Assembly: GCA_965153455.1 (NCBI GenBank)
Contig: OZ234496.1
Span: forward strand, 15,182,304-15,246,303
Direction: 5' to 3'
From: Sphagnum compactum
Lineage: Eukaryota > Bryophyta > Sphagnopsida > Sphagnales
DNA length: 64,000 nt
Shown: positions 11,380 to 24,539 of the stretch, one piece after another
Layout of the letters: every line of letters begins with the position of its first letter
How positions within the stretch are numbered: the stretch's first letter is position 1
Notes under the pieces: model-generated
What the model was told of the DNA's origin: nothing
The model's database searches: none
What the model saw: the letters and a program-made list of their open reading frames with translations, nothing else
Position numbers and translations under genes: made by a program

Positions 11380-11700
11380 GTTAAATGGTTATTGCCATGT
11401 TGTTGTCATGTTGTTGTTGTACTACCACTATGTTGTCATTGTTATGTTAATGTGGTGTTGTTGTCATTGTGTTGCTATTGTGGTGCCATTACGTTGTTAC
11501 GATGTTGTTGCTATTGTGTTGTTATTATGTTATTGTTGTGTTGCTACAATGTTGTGTTGTGTTGTTATTGTTGTTGCCACTATGTTGCCATTGCTACCAA
11601 CAACATGTTGTATTATTGTTATTACCATTATGTTGCTTCCATTGCACTATTGTTGTTGTTGTGATGTTATTTCCATTACACTACAATTGCTACCACTATG
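11380..11700 (+). repeat. TGTTGT/TTGCTA low-complexity tract
   Basis: About 300 bases of imperfect GTTGTTATTGTTGTGTTGC-type triplet repeats. Overlapping open frames here (up to 140 codons, Cys/Val/Leu-rich) are artefacts of the repeat. Confidence 0.8.
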
Positions 11701-11709
11701 TTGTTTTAC

Positions 11710-14700
11710 AACCCATAAACATTATTCATTTGCAAACATTCCTTCTCCAGCTTTATGTTGCAAGATGCTCTAGTTATGTTCATATTTGCAAGTTGTTGTT
11801 CAGTCCTCTTCACCTCCAATGTTATACTCAAGACCTAGATGTTGGTTTTTGTTCAAAGGTCCTTCATGTAGAATTACCTACCACTCAGTAAATATTTTTT
11901 GCAACCAATCTTCAAATGTTTATATGTTGTTACTCTCAACCTGGTGGCGCATATTTAGTCATGTTAAATTTTAGGTGTGTTTTATGTGTATACAAATATT
12001 TTATATATTATAAATGAATTGGACCTCAAAATTGTTACACAATTGTCATTGGTCAAATAGTCATAGTAACTAGTGCTCACAATCTTCAATGGTACACCCC
12101 AACAACTATACACTAGATTTTAGAATCATCAAATTTGAAGACTTCATGTCATTATTATGTAGGAAAGAAATAAGATTGATATTCCTTGAATGGTAGCGAA
12201 TAATACCACTAAAAATTAACCTATTGTAGAAAAGGATGTAATGAAAAATGTGATGCAAATGAAAACATTGTGAAAACAACAGTAAAGTCACCAATTGAAT
12301 TAGAAATAAAAGTGAATTTGCAATATCAAGGATCTTACATATGATCTTACCCTAACATATAATATAGTACCTCAACATATGATATATACATCCACATGAG
12401 AATTTTGTCCACAAAAGAAAATTAAAAAGACGCCAAAAATTAAATAAAAATCCAAGACTAAATATTATCCATTAAATGATATACATAGAGTTTTCAACTT
12501 ACATTAATGTAATCACAATCTATGAACCACCATGGACACTTGTTGGCGGTATTGTAAGCCCAATGATAAACAAAAAACAATATTTTAGAAGGGAACTCAA
12601 CACCCTTTCATAGGAATGCAACCTTACAAGGATGCAATAATGAAGCAACTAGCCAATATATCATCCTTGTGAAATGAGTAGAAAATCTCATTTGATATTG
12701 CCTCCAACCATGCCTTTAGCAAACTTCACATGTTATGTTGCCACCACCCTTCCCAAATACTGCACTTCCCCACAAATGATGATTTTGAAAAATTGTTGTC
12801 TTTCAAAATTGGAAGATCCGGGGATTAAACATAGGCAATTTTACTACTAATTATAGGTATACTTGAAGGCTTGATGACAATAACATTTATTACATAGTTT
12901 GCCCCATTAACAACAACCTTTGTATTTCCTACAAAAGCTCCAAAGCTTTTCACCGCCACTTCTAATACTTCTTCATAGCCTATCTTTGTTAAAGGGCACC
13001 CAAGTTTAATAAGAAATTGGTTATAAGACCAAGATATTTTGTGACTTGTTGACCCTGGTTTAACTTCACCAGAGATGGTAAAACATGTTAGTTAGTAATC
13101 CTCTTGTGAGGAGTCATCATCATCCTTTGGACAATGATCACCTCTCTCCTCCTCCTCTTCTTTGTTGATGTTGTTACTCTCTTTCCATCGATGCATCAAA
13201 TTTCAACATGTTTTCTCTTGACTTTAGAAAACACAAGCTCTTTGGCAAGATTGTCTTAATCTTCAGTGGTTTTGCTACCCTAAACCCTAAACCTATGTTT
13301 TCATTTTTTGACATTTACAACAATTAATTTTCACAATTTTGGCACAAGGTGGTAAATACTTTTTGAAAATTAGGACAATTCACTTTTGAAACAATAAATA
13401 TATCGAACCCTAATGGCAGTTGTGGTATGCCCACTCACCTAGTAAAGATGAAAATGTGTGAAAATCAAAATCTTGAAAAAAATGTTTGATTTTAATTTCA
13501 CTTCTTATGCTTGGGGAGTTATGTTGGCAACAAAATGTTATTAATTTTTGGGTAATAAGTGCTTGAAGGTTGCATTTTTTTGCATTGTGTAGCATTGAAA
13601 TTGAGGCAATGTGAGGTGCAAATTGCATATTTTGTAAAATTAATTGAAATGATAGAAATGGACCACTATTTGTAATTTCTAAAATAATAAGGTTTTGTGT
13701 AAGTGTGACGTGTTTTTTTTATAAAACATTAAATGAAATTGTTAGATTATTGATTATAATTTTTTTTTTAAGTTATTTTCAATGAATCTAAACAATTCAT
13801 CATAACTACCATTGAAGTTGGATAGGGATTTTACACATTACTTGAAAATGCACTTTGTTTCAAGTTGTTAAATTTTTGTTGGAGCCAAAATGCCATTGAT
13901 TCACAAAAAGATTAACTAAATTTCGCTTTAGAAAAAATGAACATAAATTTTCTTACACATCATTTTGTATTTTTGGCTACTTATGTAAACCATGTATAAA
14001 AATCTAACAACTTTTTAAAAATTTGCCCAAATTTTAGCTATTGAAAATCTCTAAATCTAATAAGATCTTAACACTTTTAAATTTTAATTTAATTAAGGGA
14101 TATATATATAATTAGGGGAAAAAGGAGGTTTCTCATGATGGTTGTTAAAGATATCAAACTACTACAAATTTCTCATTAAAAACATTTCATTATTCTAATG
14201 CATTTGGCCACACAATTAACTTATAAAATAGGCTAGGTAGTAGACTAATTAATGAGTTTAATAGGTTAAATAATAGGTTGTAGGTAATAGTTAGTAAGTG
14301 GGATACATAATAAACAATATATAGGTGGACTATATATGTAATAAATAGTTCATTGTGTTGATATGTGATGATGTTTTTATATTAATTATTATTTAACTTT
14401 AGGTAGGTTGTGTAATTAATTTATTAAATAAGCTAAATATAAGCATGTAGTAAGTAGTAAGTAAGTAGGTTAAATAATAAGTATTTTATTATGGGAATAT
14501 GTGGCAAAAAAATTCCACATGGGACAAATGATGCGATATGACAAAACCACCCAACACCAAACACAAGCCTACACACAACACTTTCCAATATATTTTTCAT
14601 CCTTTAACAATTGAACAAGTTTACTTTCTAATATATTCTTCATCCTTTAACCAAATTGAACAAGTTTTATGTCATTGAAAGCACAAATTGGAGGATATAA

Positions 14701-16120
14701 ATTTTCTATAAGCACCAAAAGCGAATGGATAAGGAAGAAAATGTAAGAAAATAAGGAAAATGACTCTGATATTTTTTCTCAATTTTTTGAGAAAAATTTG
14801 GAGAAATTTTTTGGAGAAAAATTCTAAACCTTTTCTAATTTCAAACCCCAAATCTTCTTCATCTTTAATCCATTTTGAATTATATAAAAACCTATGAGTG
14901 TGCCAACTAGGGATTTATTTTATTTTTTTACTCTAAAGGCAATGGAGCAATTACCGAATCATTTAACCACAAAATCCAAAATTGTTTTAATAGGCCTACC
15001 ATAAAATATAAACCCCCTTACACAAAACAACTCATATTTGTTTCATCCTTTATCAAATTGAACATTTTTTGTGGCATTAGAAATGGTAGGTGCATGGAAG
15101 GTTACAAACATGTTCTTTGAATGTAAAAAACAAAGGAGTCTTATGTGAGGATTCAACCTCCTTTAGATTTTCAAATGTATTGGTGTATGTAGTGGTTGTT
15201 TATCTACCTTAGAGTTACATAGTGTTGTGATACATTAGGATTCATCCCATATCATTTGTTAAAAAAATTAATTTTGTAAAGTACATAGGTAGGTGAAAAA
15301 ATAGATTACTCATGGTTTGCATTTTAAACATTCAAAGTGCATGAACCATATGAAATGAACCAATTAAGAAGGCTTGTACTAATGAAATAAATCTAAGATC
15401 GATCCTACCTACCTACCTATCTACTCACCTACCTAGCCTATGTTAGGTTGCATGTTTTAACATAACTTACATTAACAAAGTTGCCTACCTTGATTTAACC
15501 TAGCTTAAACTATGTAGTTGTCATGATTATACTTTTATTATTATAAAAAAATTAACTATCACATGTACATCATCTAATGGACAATATTTATCCAGGTCCA
15601 ATGGATAGATTTTTGCCGTGTGTGTACATCTTAATTCATCATATGTGACTACACATTTTAGTCATAAAAACTAATTGTAAATAACCATGATACGGTGGAT
15701 GGATGAAAAGTTGTTGTTAGTCACATATTGAAGTGACTATTCATTTGACTAGGTGCCACATATTGTCTTTGTGATTGAAATTGTATGCAACTTGTCCAAA
15801 ACAACTAAACATTGTAGTAAGTCACATGTGTCATAATGAAAAATCAATCATAAATCCAATCGTTAATTTGCAAAGTGATAAATTTAAATTGCCTAAAATA
15901 AAATACTTTTGATTAATGAGTAATAGCCTAAAATAGCCTAGGATCAATTTAAAATCCTAACCTATGGTAACCTAAGAATAACATAAAATAACTTACATGA
16001 ACTTAAAAATAACTTAATACTAGCCTAGGAACCTAGTTTATGGTAACCTACACATAAGTTAGGAAAAAAATATGCATAATAATACATGGTCATGAAAAAT
16101 TATTTCACTTATTTATTTCA
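11710..16120. other. AT-rich desert
   Basis: No gene or RNA recognised. Scattered TAGGTAGGT/ACCTACCT words (about 14220-14480 and 15405-15445) and CCTAGG/TAGCCTA words (15880-16060) suggest simple-sequence drift. One CCCTAAA pair lies near 13278-13295. Confidence 0.5.
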
Positions 16121-16129
16121 AATTATTAT

Positions 16130-16490
16130 CTAATGGGTAAGGATTTGTTTTTTAAACATGGAGGTGAGGGGTTCAAATTTTCACACTTGCACTTTAAGTT
16201 GATGGGTTAAATGGGTTAAGTGGCAAACCTAAACTAAATTCCTAGATGCTTAACCTAATTACTTAATAATGAACTAGGATGTTAGACTAATGGACTAACT
16301 ATTAGTGAATTTGATTATCTATTAGTGAATTAACTATTTGAGAAATCATTTCCGCATAACAATTGGTCCTTGTTCACTATAGGGTTGGCCACTTTGTCCA
16401 TGGCAAATTTGTTCAAATACATTTAAAATCCAATGAAATATAAAATGAACTAGGACACAAGTTGGTGTAATGGTTTTACATTATTCAACA
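16130..16490 (+). repeat. Dispersed repeat family B, copy 1
   Basis: Contains in order a GAGGGGTTCAAATTTT stretch, 'ATTGGTCC...TTCACTATAG', 'TTGTTCAAATACA' and 'AGTTGGTGTAATGGTT'. A diverged copy with the same order is at about 61715-62240. No coding capacity seen. Confidence 0.5.
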
Positions 16491-16850
16491 ATGTATTTTT
16501 TTACCTTTGTTTGATTAATCTACCAATGTCTTGTTTCAATGATTAAATTTGTTGTATTATAACACACAAAAATGAAAAGAAAAAAACAAATAACATAAAA
16601 CAAAATGATTCAGAATTGTACTAAAATTATTACCTTGTTAGAGGGTACAAAAATACCATTTTATTTTTCAACTTACAACACAAAATAAATTTTAAATATA
16701 GCATGTCAACAAAATCCTTCATAGTCTCTTCACCTTTTAAAATATTTGCTATGTACTTTTCAATACCAAAACCACATAAAATTCTCCACTCATCAAATGT
16801 ATTTTTGACTTAAAATTCAATGTGTTTACTTGCTCTGTGACCCCTTTTGT

Positions 16851-17258
16851 TCATATTGTCCATCTTTTTTTCATCAAGGTCAAGAAAACAGAACTTTGGA
16901 ATTGGTTCAATACTAACAAGATATTTATAACAAATCCATCAACAATATAAAATACGATGGCCTTAGAGTTGGGATCAACATTAGATCCAATTGCTTCATC
17001 ATTGGGATTAATCACATTAAATAAAATACTTTCATAATTGGGATCAAAATTAGGTACAAAAGCTTCAAAGTTTGGATCACCAGAACAATCTTCAATAAAA
17101 AGATTAGGAATGATCTCAAAGGTTTCCAAATTCAATGAAATGTAAAGATTGAAAAAATGTGCAAAAGGATTAAAATTTGCTTGATGAAGATTCAAATCAT
17201 GAAATTCAAGAAAATTATGAAGTTGAACATAAATTTTTGACCTATCATCATACCACAA
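16851..17258 (-). other. Open frame with internal 'DPN' peptide repeats, status unclear
   Basis: A 135-codon minus-strand frame without an ATG at its upstream limit. Its middle contains degenerate repeats of about 12-15 residues: GDPNFEAFVPN, FDPNYESILFN, INPNDEAIGSN, VDPNSKAIVF. The corresponding DNA repeats the word GGATCAA. I know no family of this kind; it may be a piece of a transposable-element protein or simply a degenerate minisatellite that happens to be open. Confidence 0.3.
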
Positions 17259-17319
17259 TAAATCATTAGTAAGATTTGTAAATGTAGATGTTGGAGTAGG
17301 GTATGATTGAACTTTAAAA

Positions 17320-18290
17320 GTTAACGGTTGAATTACTTCATTAAATATATGGGTATGGGTAGTCTATCAACTAGGGTTTCTATAACAAGTGACGCACCCC
17401 CAAATTCCTCAAAAGAACCAAATGTGGGTCCTAGAGTGAAACAACAAAAAAGGAAGAGAATTGGGGCACACTCCTTAACTTGTAGCACTTTGGGGGTAGG
17501 AGGGCGTGTTGGAGCTTCGAGATGGGACTAGGACGAATTCACAAGCGAGAGTTCAAGATGAGATCAACTTGCACAACCAAGAAAAAAAGGTGGTTAATAC
17601 AAGTTGAATGGAAATGATGCGATGGACTTAATAGGTACAACTTCAAGCACAAGCTTTACACGGCTCGCAACCTTTGGGAGGAGGCACCACTCCGCTCCCT
17701 ATAGTATACTTTGTGCCTATCCGCATGGACTACATGCAAATGACACTTTTCCCCGGGACTCCCAAATGGGAATCCAAAATTGGGGTTTTTGTTGTCTGAA
17801 AACTTTGGACGTTCATATTTATCTCAAATCAGGTTTTTTTGGGGTGTGAGGACACTATCTTATATTCCTTGAAAATATCTTTCCAATGATGTATAACATG
17901 CTCTAATCAGACCTTATTTGACCCCTTCTTTCAAGGGATTTATGGTTAGGAGTCAAATTCCCAATTTGACTCCCGCCCCTTCTTTTGATCATAACTTATG
18001 AAAATTAGGTATAAATGAACAATGTGAGGGCACTTTAAGCATTTACATTTCAAGACCTTTCTAATGGTATCCTAGGGGCCTAATTTTGTGCTTATTTTCC
18101 TTTCCAACCGGGGTTTTAAACATTCGCAACTCCCGCAAGAGTGCATCTCCCAAGGTGGGAGTCATTGGGCTTCATCCCTTACATTCTCCCCCATTTGTGA
18201 GAGTGTGTTTTACACGTAAACACGTTATTGGCCTCATGGGCTCTTGCACTTCACATTTTGTTGCGTAACCCAATGTTAGGGTTATGACAA
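17320..18290. other. Higher-GC segment inside the AT desert, possibly LTR- or element-derived
   Basis: Base composition changes sharply to near-balanced for about 1 kb, with no exon I can identify. The text contains frequent GGGACTCCC, GGAGTC and CCCCGGG words. It could be a solo LTR or element leader, but I found no second copy, target duplication or primer-binding site in this window. Confidence 0.35.
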
Positions 18291-18399
18291 CAAGTTCTAT
18301 AAAATAATCATTACACATCTTTTTTGTAGTTGCTACATCAATAATCAACATTAAAAAAAAAAACATAAGAAGAAGAAAACATGATACCAAAAGTTGAAT

Positions 18400-19450
18400 G
18401 TTAGAATTATGTTGGAGACAAATGTATTTCACCGTAACACGCAACACCAACATAATAAAAGGAAACAAAGAAAATTAATGAACATGTAAGGCAAGACTTC
18501 ATAATGAAAGAATCAACACAAAATGAAAAATACATAATGCAATGTAAAACTAATGTTGTCCAACAACGATGTAAGGAGCAAAAATGAATGAAACAAATGT
18601 AAACATAACACCAAGATTTGCATAACAAAAAATGAAACAAAAAACACAATGCAAAAACATTTTCCCTCACATGCATAATATCAAATAGATAATAAAAATA
18701 AGAAATAAAAATTGCACAATTAAATCATGCAAAAACATTATTAAAAAAAATGTTGAGAAGAAGTGTCAACAAGAAGCACCAAGAAAAAGTGCTAAAAAAA
18801 TGTGAAAATTGTCAAGAAGTGCCATGAAACAACATTCAAAAAATGCACAAGTGATGTTATGCAACAATGATGCAATGTAACAAAAATGTATGAAACAAAT
18901 GCAAATGCACACCAACATTTGCAAAATGAAAACTTAAATGAAAAACACAATGCAACGATGTTTGTCATCACTTGCACTTTAAGCATAACATAAAAATAAA
19001 AAACAAGAAATGAAAAACAAAAACATAATGAAACATGAAACATAAAATTAAAAAGTATATATAATGCATCGAGAAGAAGCCCAAGAAGCATTGATAGGAA
19101 ATGCAAAAAAAAAAAACTTGAAAAACACTACGAAGAAATGCATTTAAAAAAAAAATGTCGAGAGGAAATGCCAAAAGGAAGCACCGAGATGAAGTGCAAA
19201 AACTATCAAGAAGTGCCATGAACAATAAAGACAAAACATAATAAGTGTACGAACATTTGAAGAGAAAACAAAAGCTTCGAAAGACATCAACAACCCATAA
19301 AAGTAAAAACAACAAGTGAACACCATCGACATACAACCTTTGCAACAAAAACAAGAAGGGAACACCACTGGAGCAAAAAGAAACAATGCCTATACAAAAG
19401 AAAAAAAAAAGAAGTGCTAAGAAAGTTTGAAGGTGCTTTAAGGGTAGCCC
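18400..19450. repeat. Degenerate long-period tandem repeats, A-rich on the plus strand
   Basis: Segments such as GAATGAAACAAATGTAAACA...CAAAAAACACAATGCAA (about 18580-18660) recur about 300 bases later (about 18885-18960). The AAGAAGTGCCATGAA motif recurs near 18813 and 19209. Overlapping minus-strand frames (Phe/Cys-rich, up to 128 codons) are by-products of the strand-skewed A-rich repeat. Confidence 0.5.
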
Positions 19451-19689
19451 AAAAAAACCTAAAAAAAACTAGAAGGATGGGAAAATAGCTAAAATATGTA
19501 GGTAAAAAGACCAAAAAATCCCTCAATTCTTTATGCATGTGATGGGTTTAGTTTTAGACCTTTCTAAATTTGAAGTCTTTGTCCTGAGGTTGGTAGGTTG
19601 ATGGGAGGGGCCAAAAATCTAGAAAGTCTAAAACTAGACCATTTTCCTATACCTAAAGTTAGTGGGACTAAAACTTCTTTTACCCATTT

Positions 19690-20110
19690 TGTTTTTAATA
19701 TAGTGTGAATCGTATTAATTAGTTGTGGGGACGTCCAAAGTCCTTTTTTCTTGTGATGGGCATCATTGATTGGTCCATCACAAAATTTATAAAAAAAAAT
19801 CCTTGGGGTTTAGATTGTCCCAAAATAAATATTGTAGTCCCTTCCTTTTGGCCTGGTTAAATAAATTACAAGAGTAGAACTTAAGGCAAAGGATATGGGA
19901 TAAGGTGAGGTGTTATGGGGAACATGTTGGGGGAACACATTGTGAATAACACAATTTCAAATAAACCAACATCATTCGACCTTCCCCAAAAGAAAAAAAA
20001 AACTTGGGTCCTTTGGGTGCATGTTGGCTCACCTCATTGGTTGCCAAGAATTTCAATGCCTATTTTTGTTCTTTACCATTTTTGGCCTAGGCTAAAAAAC
20101 ACTAGCATGA
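19690..20110 (-). repeat. Dispersed repeat family A, copy 2 (inverted)
   Basis: The reverse complement reproduces the order seen at 7798-8352: TTAGCCTAGGCCAAAAATG, then AGGCATTGAAATTCTTGG, then a 'caaccaatgaggtg' block, ending in CCCCACAACTAATTAAT (complement at about 19715-19733). It lacks the internal duplication and the TTCTCAATG array of copy 1. Confidence 0.65.
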
Positions 20111-20433
20111 ACTATGGACACAGTTGTGGAACATAGTTACCAATCATTTTGTTACAAAATGCCCAACTGTGAACATTGAAGCAATACTAGTAATCCAAAG
20201 AAAAGGACCATTTCACTTGTGTGGTGGACATATTTTCCTCATTTTCATGTAAAATATGCATTGATAAGTAAAGTGCTAGTAATATCCAACCATTTTATCA
20301 TCACATAATGGTTTCGATATCATTTTTTTGGTTTATTTTAATCCCTTTACGAGGTGCAATGGACATATCTTTTGGGTCTACCTAACCTAACCATTGTTCA
20401 AAATCCACATACCCAATGTGTAAATCATGAAAA

Positions 20434-20880
20434 CCATTATGTTATGGAACATGCTATATAAAAGCCATTGCACTTGTTTGAAAATTTTGGCTTATTCAAA
20501 TTTCTGGCAGACATTTCACCATGCACAATGTCACAAATTTAGCATCTCACAATTTAATAATGGAAATTGTGCAAAAATTGTTCATTCATAATTTGTACAT
20601 TTTACACACTAATATCATGCATCGAAAACATATTTGTGACATGGATTTATAGGAAGATGCAAAATTCATGTGACATTTGTTCATTTATAGGTTCATACTC
20701 CATTCATTAACACATATATCTATGTGTTAAGCATGTTCTCAATGCATGATATTTGTGTGTAAAATTTACGAACTTGTGAATGAATGAACTTCGCACAATT
20801 TTCATTATTAATTTGTCGTATGTTAAATTTGTGATGAATAGCTTGTATATGGCACATTCCATAATACAAACATGTGCCAT
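20434..20880. repeat. Long imperfect inverted repeat (fold-back element)
   Basis: The left arm, containing ACAAATTTAGCAT, AATAATGGAAATTGTGC and TTTTACACACTAATATCATGCAT (about 20530-20622), is matched in reverse complement by the right arm (about 20738-20850). Outer flanks TTATGTTATGGAACATGC (20434) and its near-complement around 20855-20880 extend the pairing. The central loop is about 110 bases. It looks like a fold-back MITE; a hairpin-RNA source is possible but unsupported. Confidence 0.7.
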
Positions 20881-22240
20881 TGGATTATGTACTTATTGAC
20901 ATAATACAATCCATTTAATATAAGGGAAGGCCTATTGTTAAAGGTTCCCATGAATTGAGACTTGTAGGAGCCTTTAACTTGAGGGTATAACTTTAATTTT
21001 AGGGGAGGGTGTCATGAAGTGATTATTCTAGTGTAAGGTATGGCAAAGGTTTTAAAACCTAAATGGTGGAAGACCTATGCATGCAAATGGCAAAAGGTTT
21101 CTTTGATTGCCTTTTGCATATTTCTATTAGGATGTGATTTTAATTACAAAAGGAAAAAAACCTTGGAGTGTTTTATTGAAGGATACAACCCATATTTGAG
21201 GTAGTTTCTCAATTTATATGTTAGCCACCAAGGCCCATGATGTGTCCGTGGGCTTTAGTGGCTAGACATAGGCATTACTGGCCAATCTTTCAAACCATGA
21301 AGCTTGGACATGGGTGGACCTTCTTATGTTAAAAGAACATGCTTATATTTGTGATACATGTTTTATTGAACTTGAAAGAAATTGCTCCAAGGTGCACAAG
21401 TCTAATGCATGTATTAGTTGTTAATTTGACTTGTGTGCAATATTTATCTTTGTAAAATCCTTTCCAATCTTAAGGGGTAGGTGGAAGACACCTAAATGCC
21501 TTGTGATTTTTAATATTCAAATTCATGATAATGTGCACCTCATGTTTTATGACAAGTAAAGCCAATTGATGGGTCACATTCTTAATTTGCATTGTGGTAT
21601 TGCTTCATCCTAGCCCCTTATTTTTGGAATGCCTTCACCCTACACTTCATAGCCCATTCTATTCTCTTGCCTTACCTATGGCTTAGCCAAAGTGAGTTAG
21701 CACCCACCAATGCACCATACAAGATGGAGGATATGTGGACATGAATGCTTTTGCATTGTATTCCTATTCTATGTACTACCATCCACATGCATCTACTTAC
21801 CTAGTAATCACCAAGTGTTTTACTTGTTTCATCTACATACATAGTAACCATTTAGAGTCATTTATGGTACTTTAGTTATGTTTAAACCTAGTGGGACAAA
21901 TTAGTGTTATTATTAACAATAACAGTAATACCTTTAACTCGCATTCAACCAACAATGTGAGGTAACACCAAATTTGGCACGATAGCCATGCTAGCCTTGG
22001 TGTCATCATGATGGTAACATGAATGGTAAATTAACATTGATAATCACAAACATTCATGAATTTGATAGCTGAATTTGATTTTAAATCAAAAGCCCAAAAA
22101 ACATTTATTAAATAAATCTGATTTCAACATTGTCTTCCACCCTTGCATGGTCAATGTCCTTCATTTCTTGTGCTTTCAAATTTTACAAACTCTCATTGTT
22201 TTCTTCTACATTGCAATTTTTTCCTTATTTGTAGGTAGTT
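20880..22240. other. AT-rich spacer
   Basis: No gene recognised. Near 21600-21645 there is one copy of a dispersed motif (TAGCCCCTTATTTTTGGAAT) that recurs at about 39683 (inverted), 51041 and 51118. Confidence 0.5.
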
Positions 22241-23190
22241 ATAATAGAAAACACAAAAGAATCAATGGTGCAAACGGAAAAGACCAGAGGATAGCAGTTG
22301 CAAGAGGCATGGAAAAAACATAAGCTATTTAAAAGAACAACATTCCAAGTATGACTTTATTGTATACATTTCATTATCATTTTATTTAGCATCATTTTGT
22401 GATCTACTTGTTAGATTGTTTAAACATTTCCCATGTTATGGAGCCCACCTTAACCAATAATTGTATATGTGAGTTTTCATCAATTAGTTATGAAAATGAT
22501 TCTAAAAACAAGCAAAAACTTAAGAAATCTTAGTAGTAGCGCAATTAAATTCACCAATTTGTATTCACAACATAGGTTGGTTATGCAAATTTAGAAGTGC
22601 ATGCAAGGTCCAAAAAAGTGGTTCAACAAGGAAAAGGGGAAATAATTGCTACATTTAGTTCTTGTGAAATAAGGTCTAAGAAACATTGATAGCCTAGTTG
22701 GGAACATGATGAGATCATTGCATTGATTAAAGTAAAAATAGACGGGTATTTAACAAGCTTGGATTTAGTTGATCCCAAAGATCAATTTAAATTTTTGGTG
22801 AACAAGTGGAAGAAGATTTCTACAATAGTCATGGAAATTGGACATTTCACACAATTACAAAATGGGGATCCCTCTTCATAGACTTTAAGCATGTGCACAA
22901 TTACATGAATAATGTAGGGTAAAATGGAGAGTATATATGCATATACTTTGGTATTTATTTTTGTAAGACAAGGTGCAGCTCAACCTCTTATGTTATTTCA
23001 ACAAAAATGCATATGAAATGATAGAAAGATTCATGGGAATGAAATTAGTTTTCAACCTTATTCATTCATGTGAGTTATTGTATGTTCATGATTATGTTTA
23101 TTCTCCTATCCAAATTTCTAATGACATTACAATGATTCTTCAAAGAAATCAAAACAACAATTTTATACATATGGACCCTACTTATTATTA
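22240..23190 (+). pseudogene. Myb/SANT-like (trihelix) DNA-binding protein remnant, probably Harbinger ORF1-related
   Basis: Frame at about 22690-22862 reads PSWEHDEIIALIKVKIDGYL, then DPKDQFKFLVNKWKKIS, the pattern of a trihelix/Myb-SANT-like domain (W..DEI.ALI..K...KW..IS). Further on, 22973-23100 gives NKNAYEMIERFMGMKLVFN, matching the C-terminal part of plant TE-linked trihelix proteins. A basic patch (RKHKRINGANGKDQ) lies upstream at 22240-22322. Stops and frame changes between the blocks show it is broken. PIF/Harbinger elements carry such a second protein beside the transposase, and a Harbinger transposase relic lies 1.4 kb downstream on the opposite strand. Confidence 0.6.
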
Positions 23191-23507
23191 GTCTTTAAAC
23201 ATTGGGTCAAAAATCCAAAAAAAATGACAATTGTCACATATATTCCCTCTTATGAGACCCTCAACACCTTTAACATTAAAAAATATTTCATGTGAACCAT
23301 AAAGAAATAATCCACTTTTCAATCCAATTTTTCCCAACAAATATCCCCCAACCTATCCAAAGTCCATACATGGCTAATGTAACATCTCCTACTATAGGAC
23401 AACAACAATGAAACATTCTCAAAACTAACATTTCACTTGCATAGGAAAGTACAAATGCATTAAAGGTTAGATCACTACAACAAATCATGATTTATTTTAC
23501 TAGAAAA

Positions 23508-24358
23508 TTTGGTCAAAAAGGATCAAAAAGTGAAATTTGGCAACTTGACCAAACAATCATATTCAACAAGTCAATTTTGACACGTCCAATTTGATTAAGT
23601 TTTTTGGGTTGGGTTTTCTTTACTAGGTCATTATTATCAGTCAAATGAGATCAAGCAACAAGATATTATTATTATTATTAAAATAATTTCCAAAATAAAA
23701 CTTATTTATTTGCTTTCCTACCTAGGTTATATTACTAGGTTACTTAAGATATAATTAATTTAATGTTATGTAGACTAGGTTAGTATACCTAGTACCTATA
23801 TATGTTATACTAACCTAAGCTAGGTAATGTGTTTATATACCTAGGTTACTTATATTATCTATATTAGGCTATGCATGAGATTTTAAATTATAATTCATGA
23901 TTAATTTAAAAATATTAATGCCAAAATTAATACTCAATTAATTATTTACCTTCAACTATTTACCCTACGTAGCTTGCTAGTTACCCTACCCTATTTTACT
24001 TTACTTACAACCTATTTACATTAAATAATTAATGACCATAATAATAAGATATTTATTTATTTACCTACTTACCCACAACCTACAAGTATTTATGTACTAT
24101 ATTTTTTTCAAATTTTATGATTATGTGTCCTATTTGACTGCATATCATTTTATTACATTCATGTCTTCTTCTTTTTTCCTAGAATTGTTCATTTTTTGGT
24201 CATATTTGACTATATGTCACTTGACCAATAGTCAAAAATTAGTCAATTGAACCAATTTTTAATAATTACTTTAACAACCATGGGCCTTTAATCAAATTGA
24301 TCAAATTTTTAATCAAAATAGGGTAGTCAAATTGGACATTTTGAACCATTTTGACCAC
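23508..24358. mobile_element. MITE-like element with imperfect ~34-bp terminal inverted repeats
   Basis: The left end TTTGGTCAAAAAGGATCAAA (from 23508) matches the reverse complement of the right end (about 24325-24358), TGTGGTCAAAATGGTTCAAA, with continued similarity through the following AATTTG. The interior is AT-rich, without coding capacity, and rich in GTCAA/TTGAC words near both ends. It sits between the Harbinger-related ORF1 and transposase relics. Confidence 0.55.
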
Positions 24359-24539
24359 ATCAACTTTCTCTACCCATAATATGTCAATGGAACCTCTTTA
24401 AAAAAATCAATTTAGAGGATAACATCTAACCATATTGATGAAAAAATTCATCTCTTAGTTGTTACTACCATGATCCAATTGATTATTTTTTATATAAACA
24501 TTCATAGTGAAAAACATGTGTTTGTGTACTAGTTCTTGC

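Noticed and set aside
11263-11891. Three overlapping Cys/Val/Leu-rich open frames
   Set aside because: All three frames open because of TGTTGT-type triplet repeats; not protein-coding.
17320-18290. LTR retrotransposon
   Set aside because: Composition suggests an element, but I found no matching second LTR, primer-binding site or reverse transcriptase text.
18792-19538. Several Phe/Cys-rich minus-strand open frames up to 128 codons
   Set aside because: Arise from strand-skewed A-rich tandem repeats lacking stop codons on the minus strand; no motifs.
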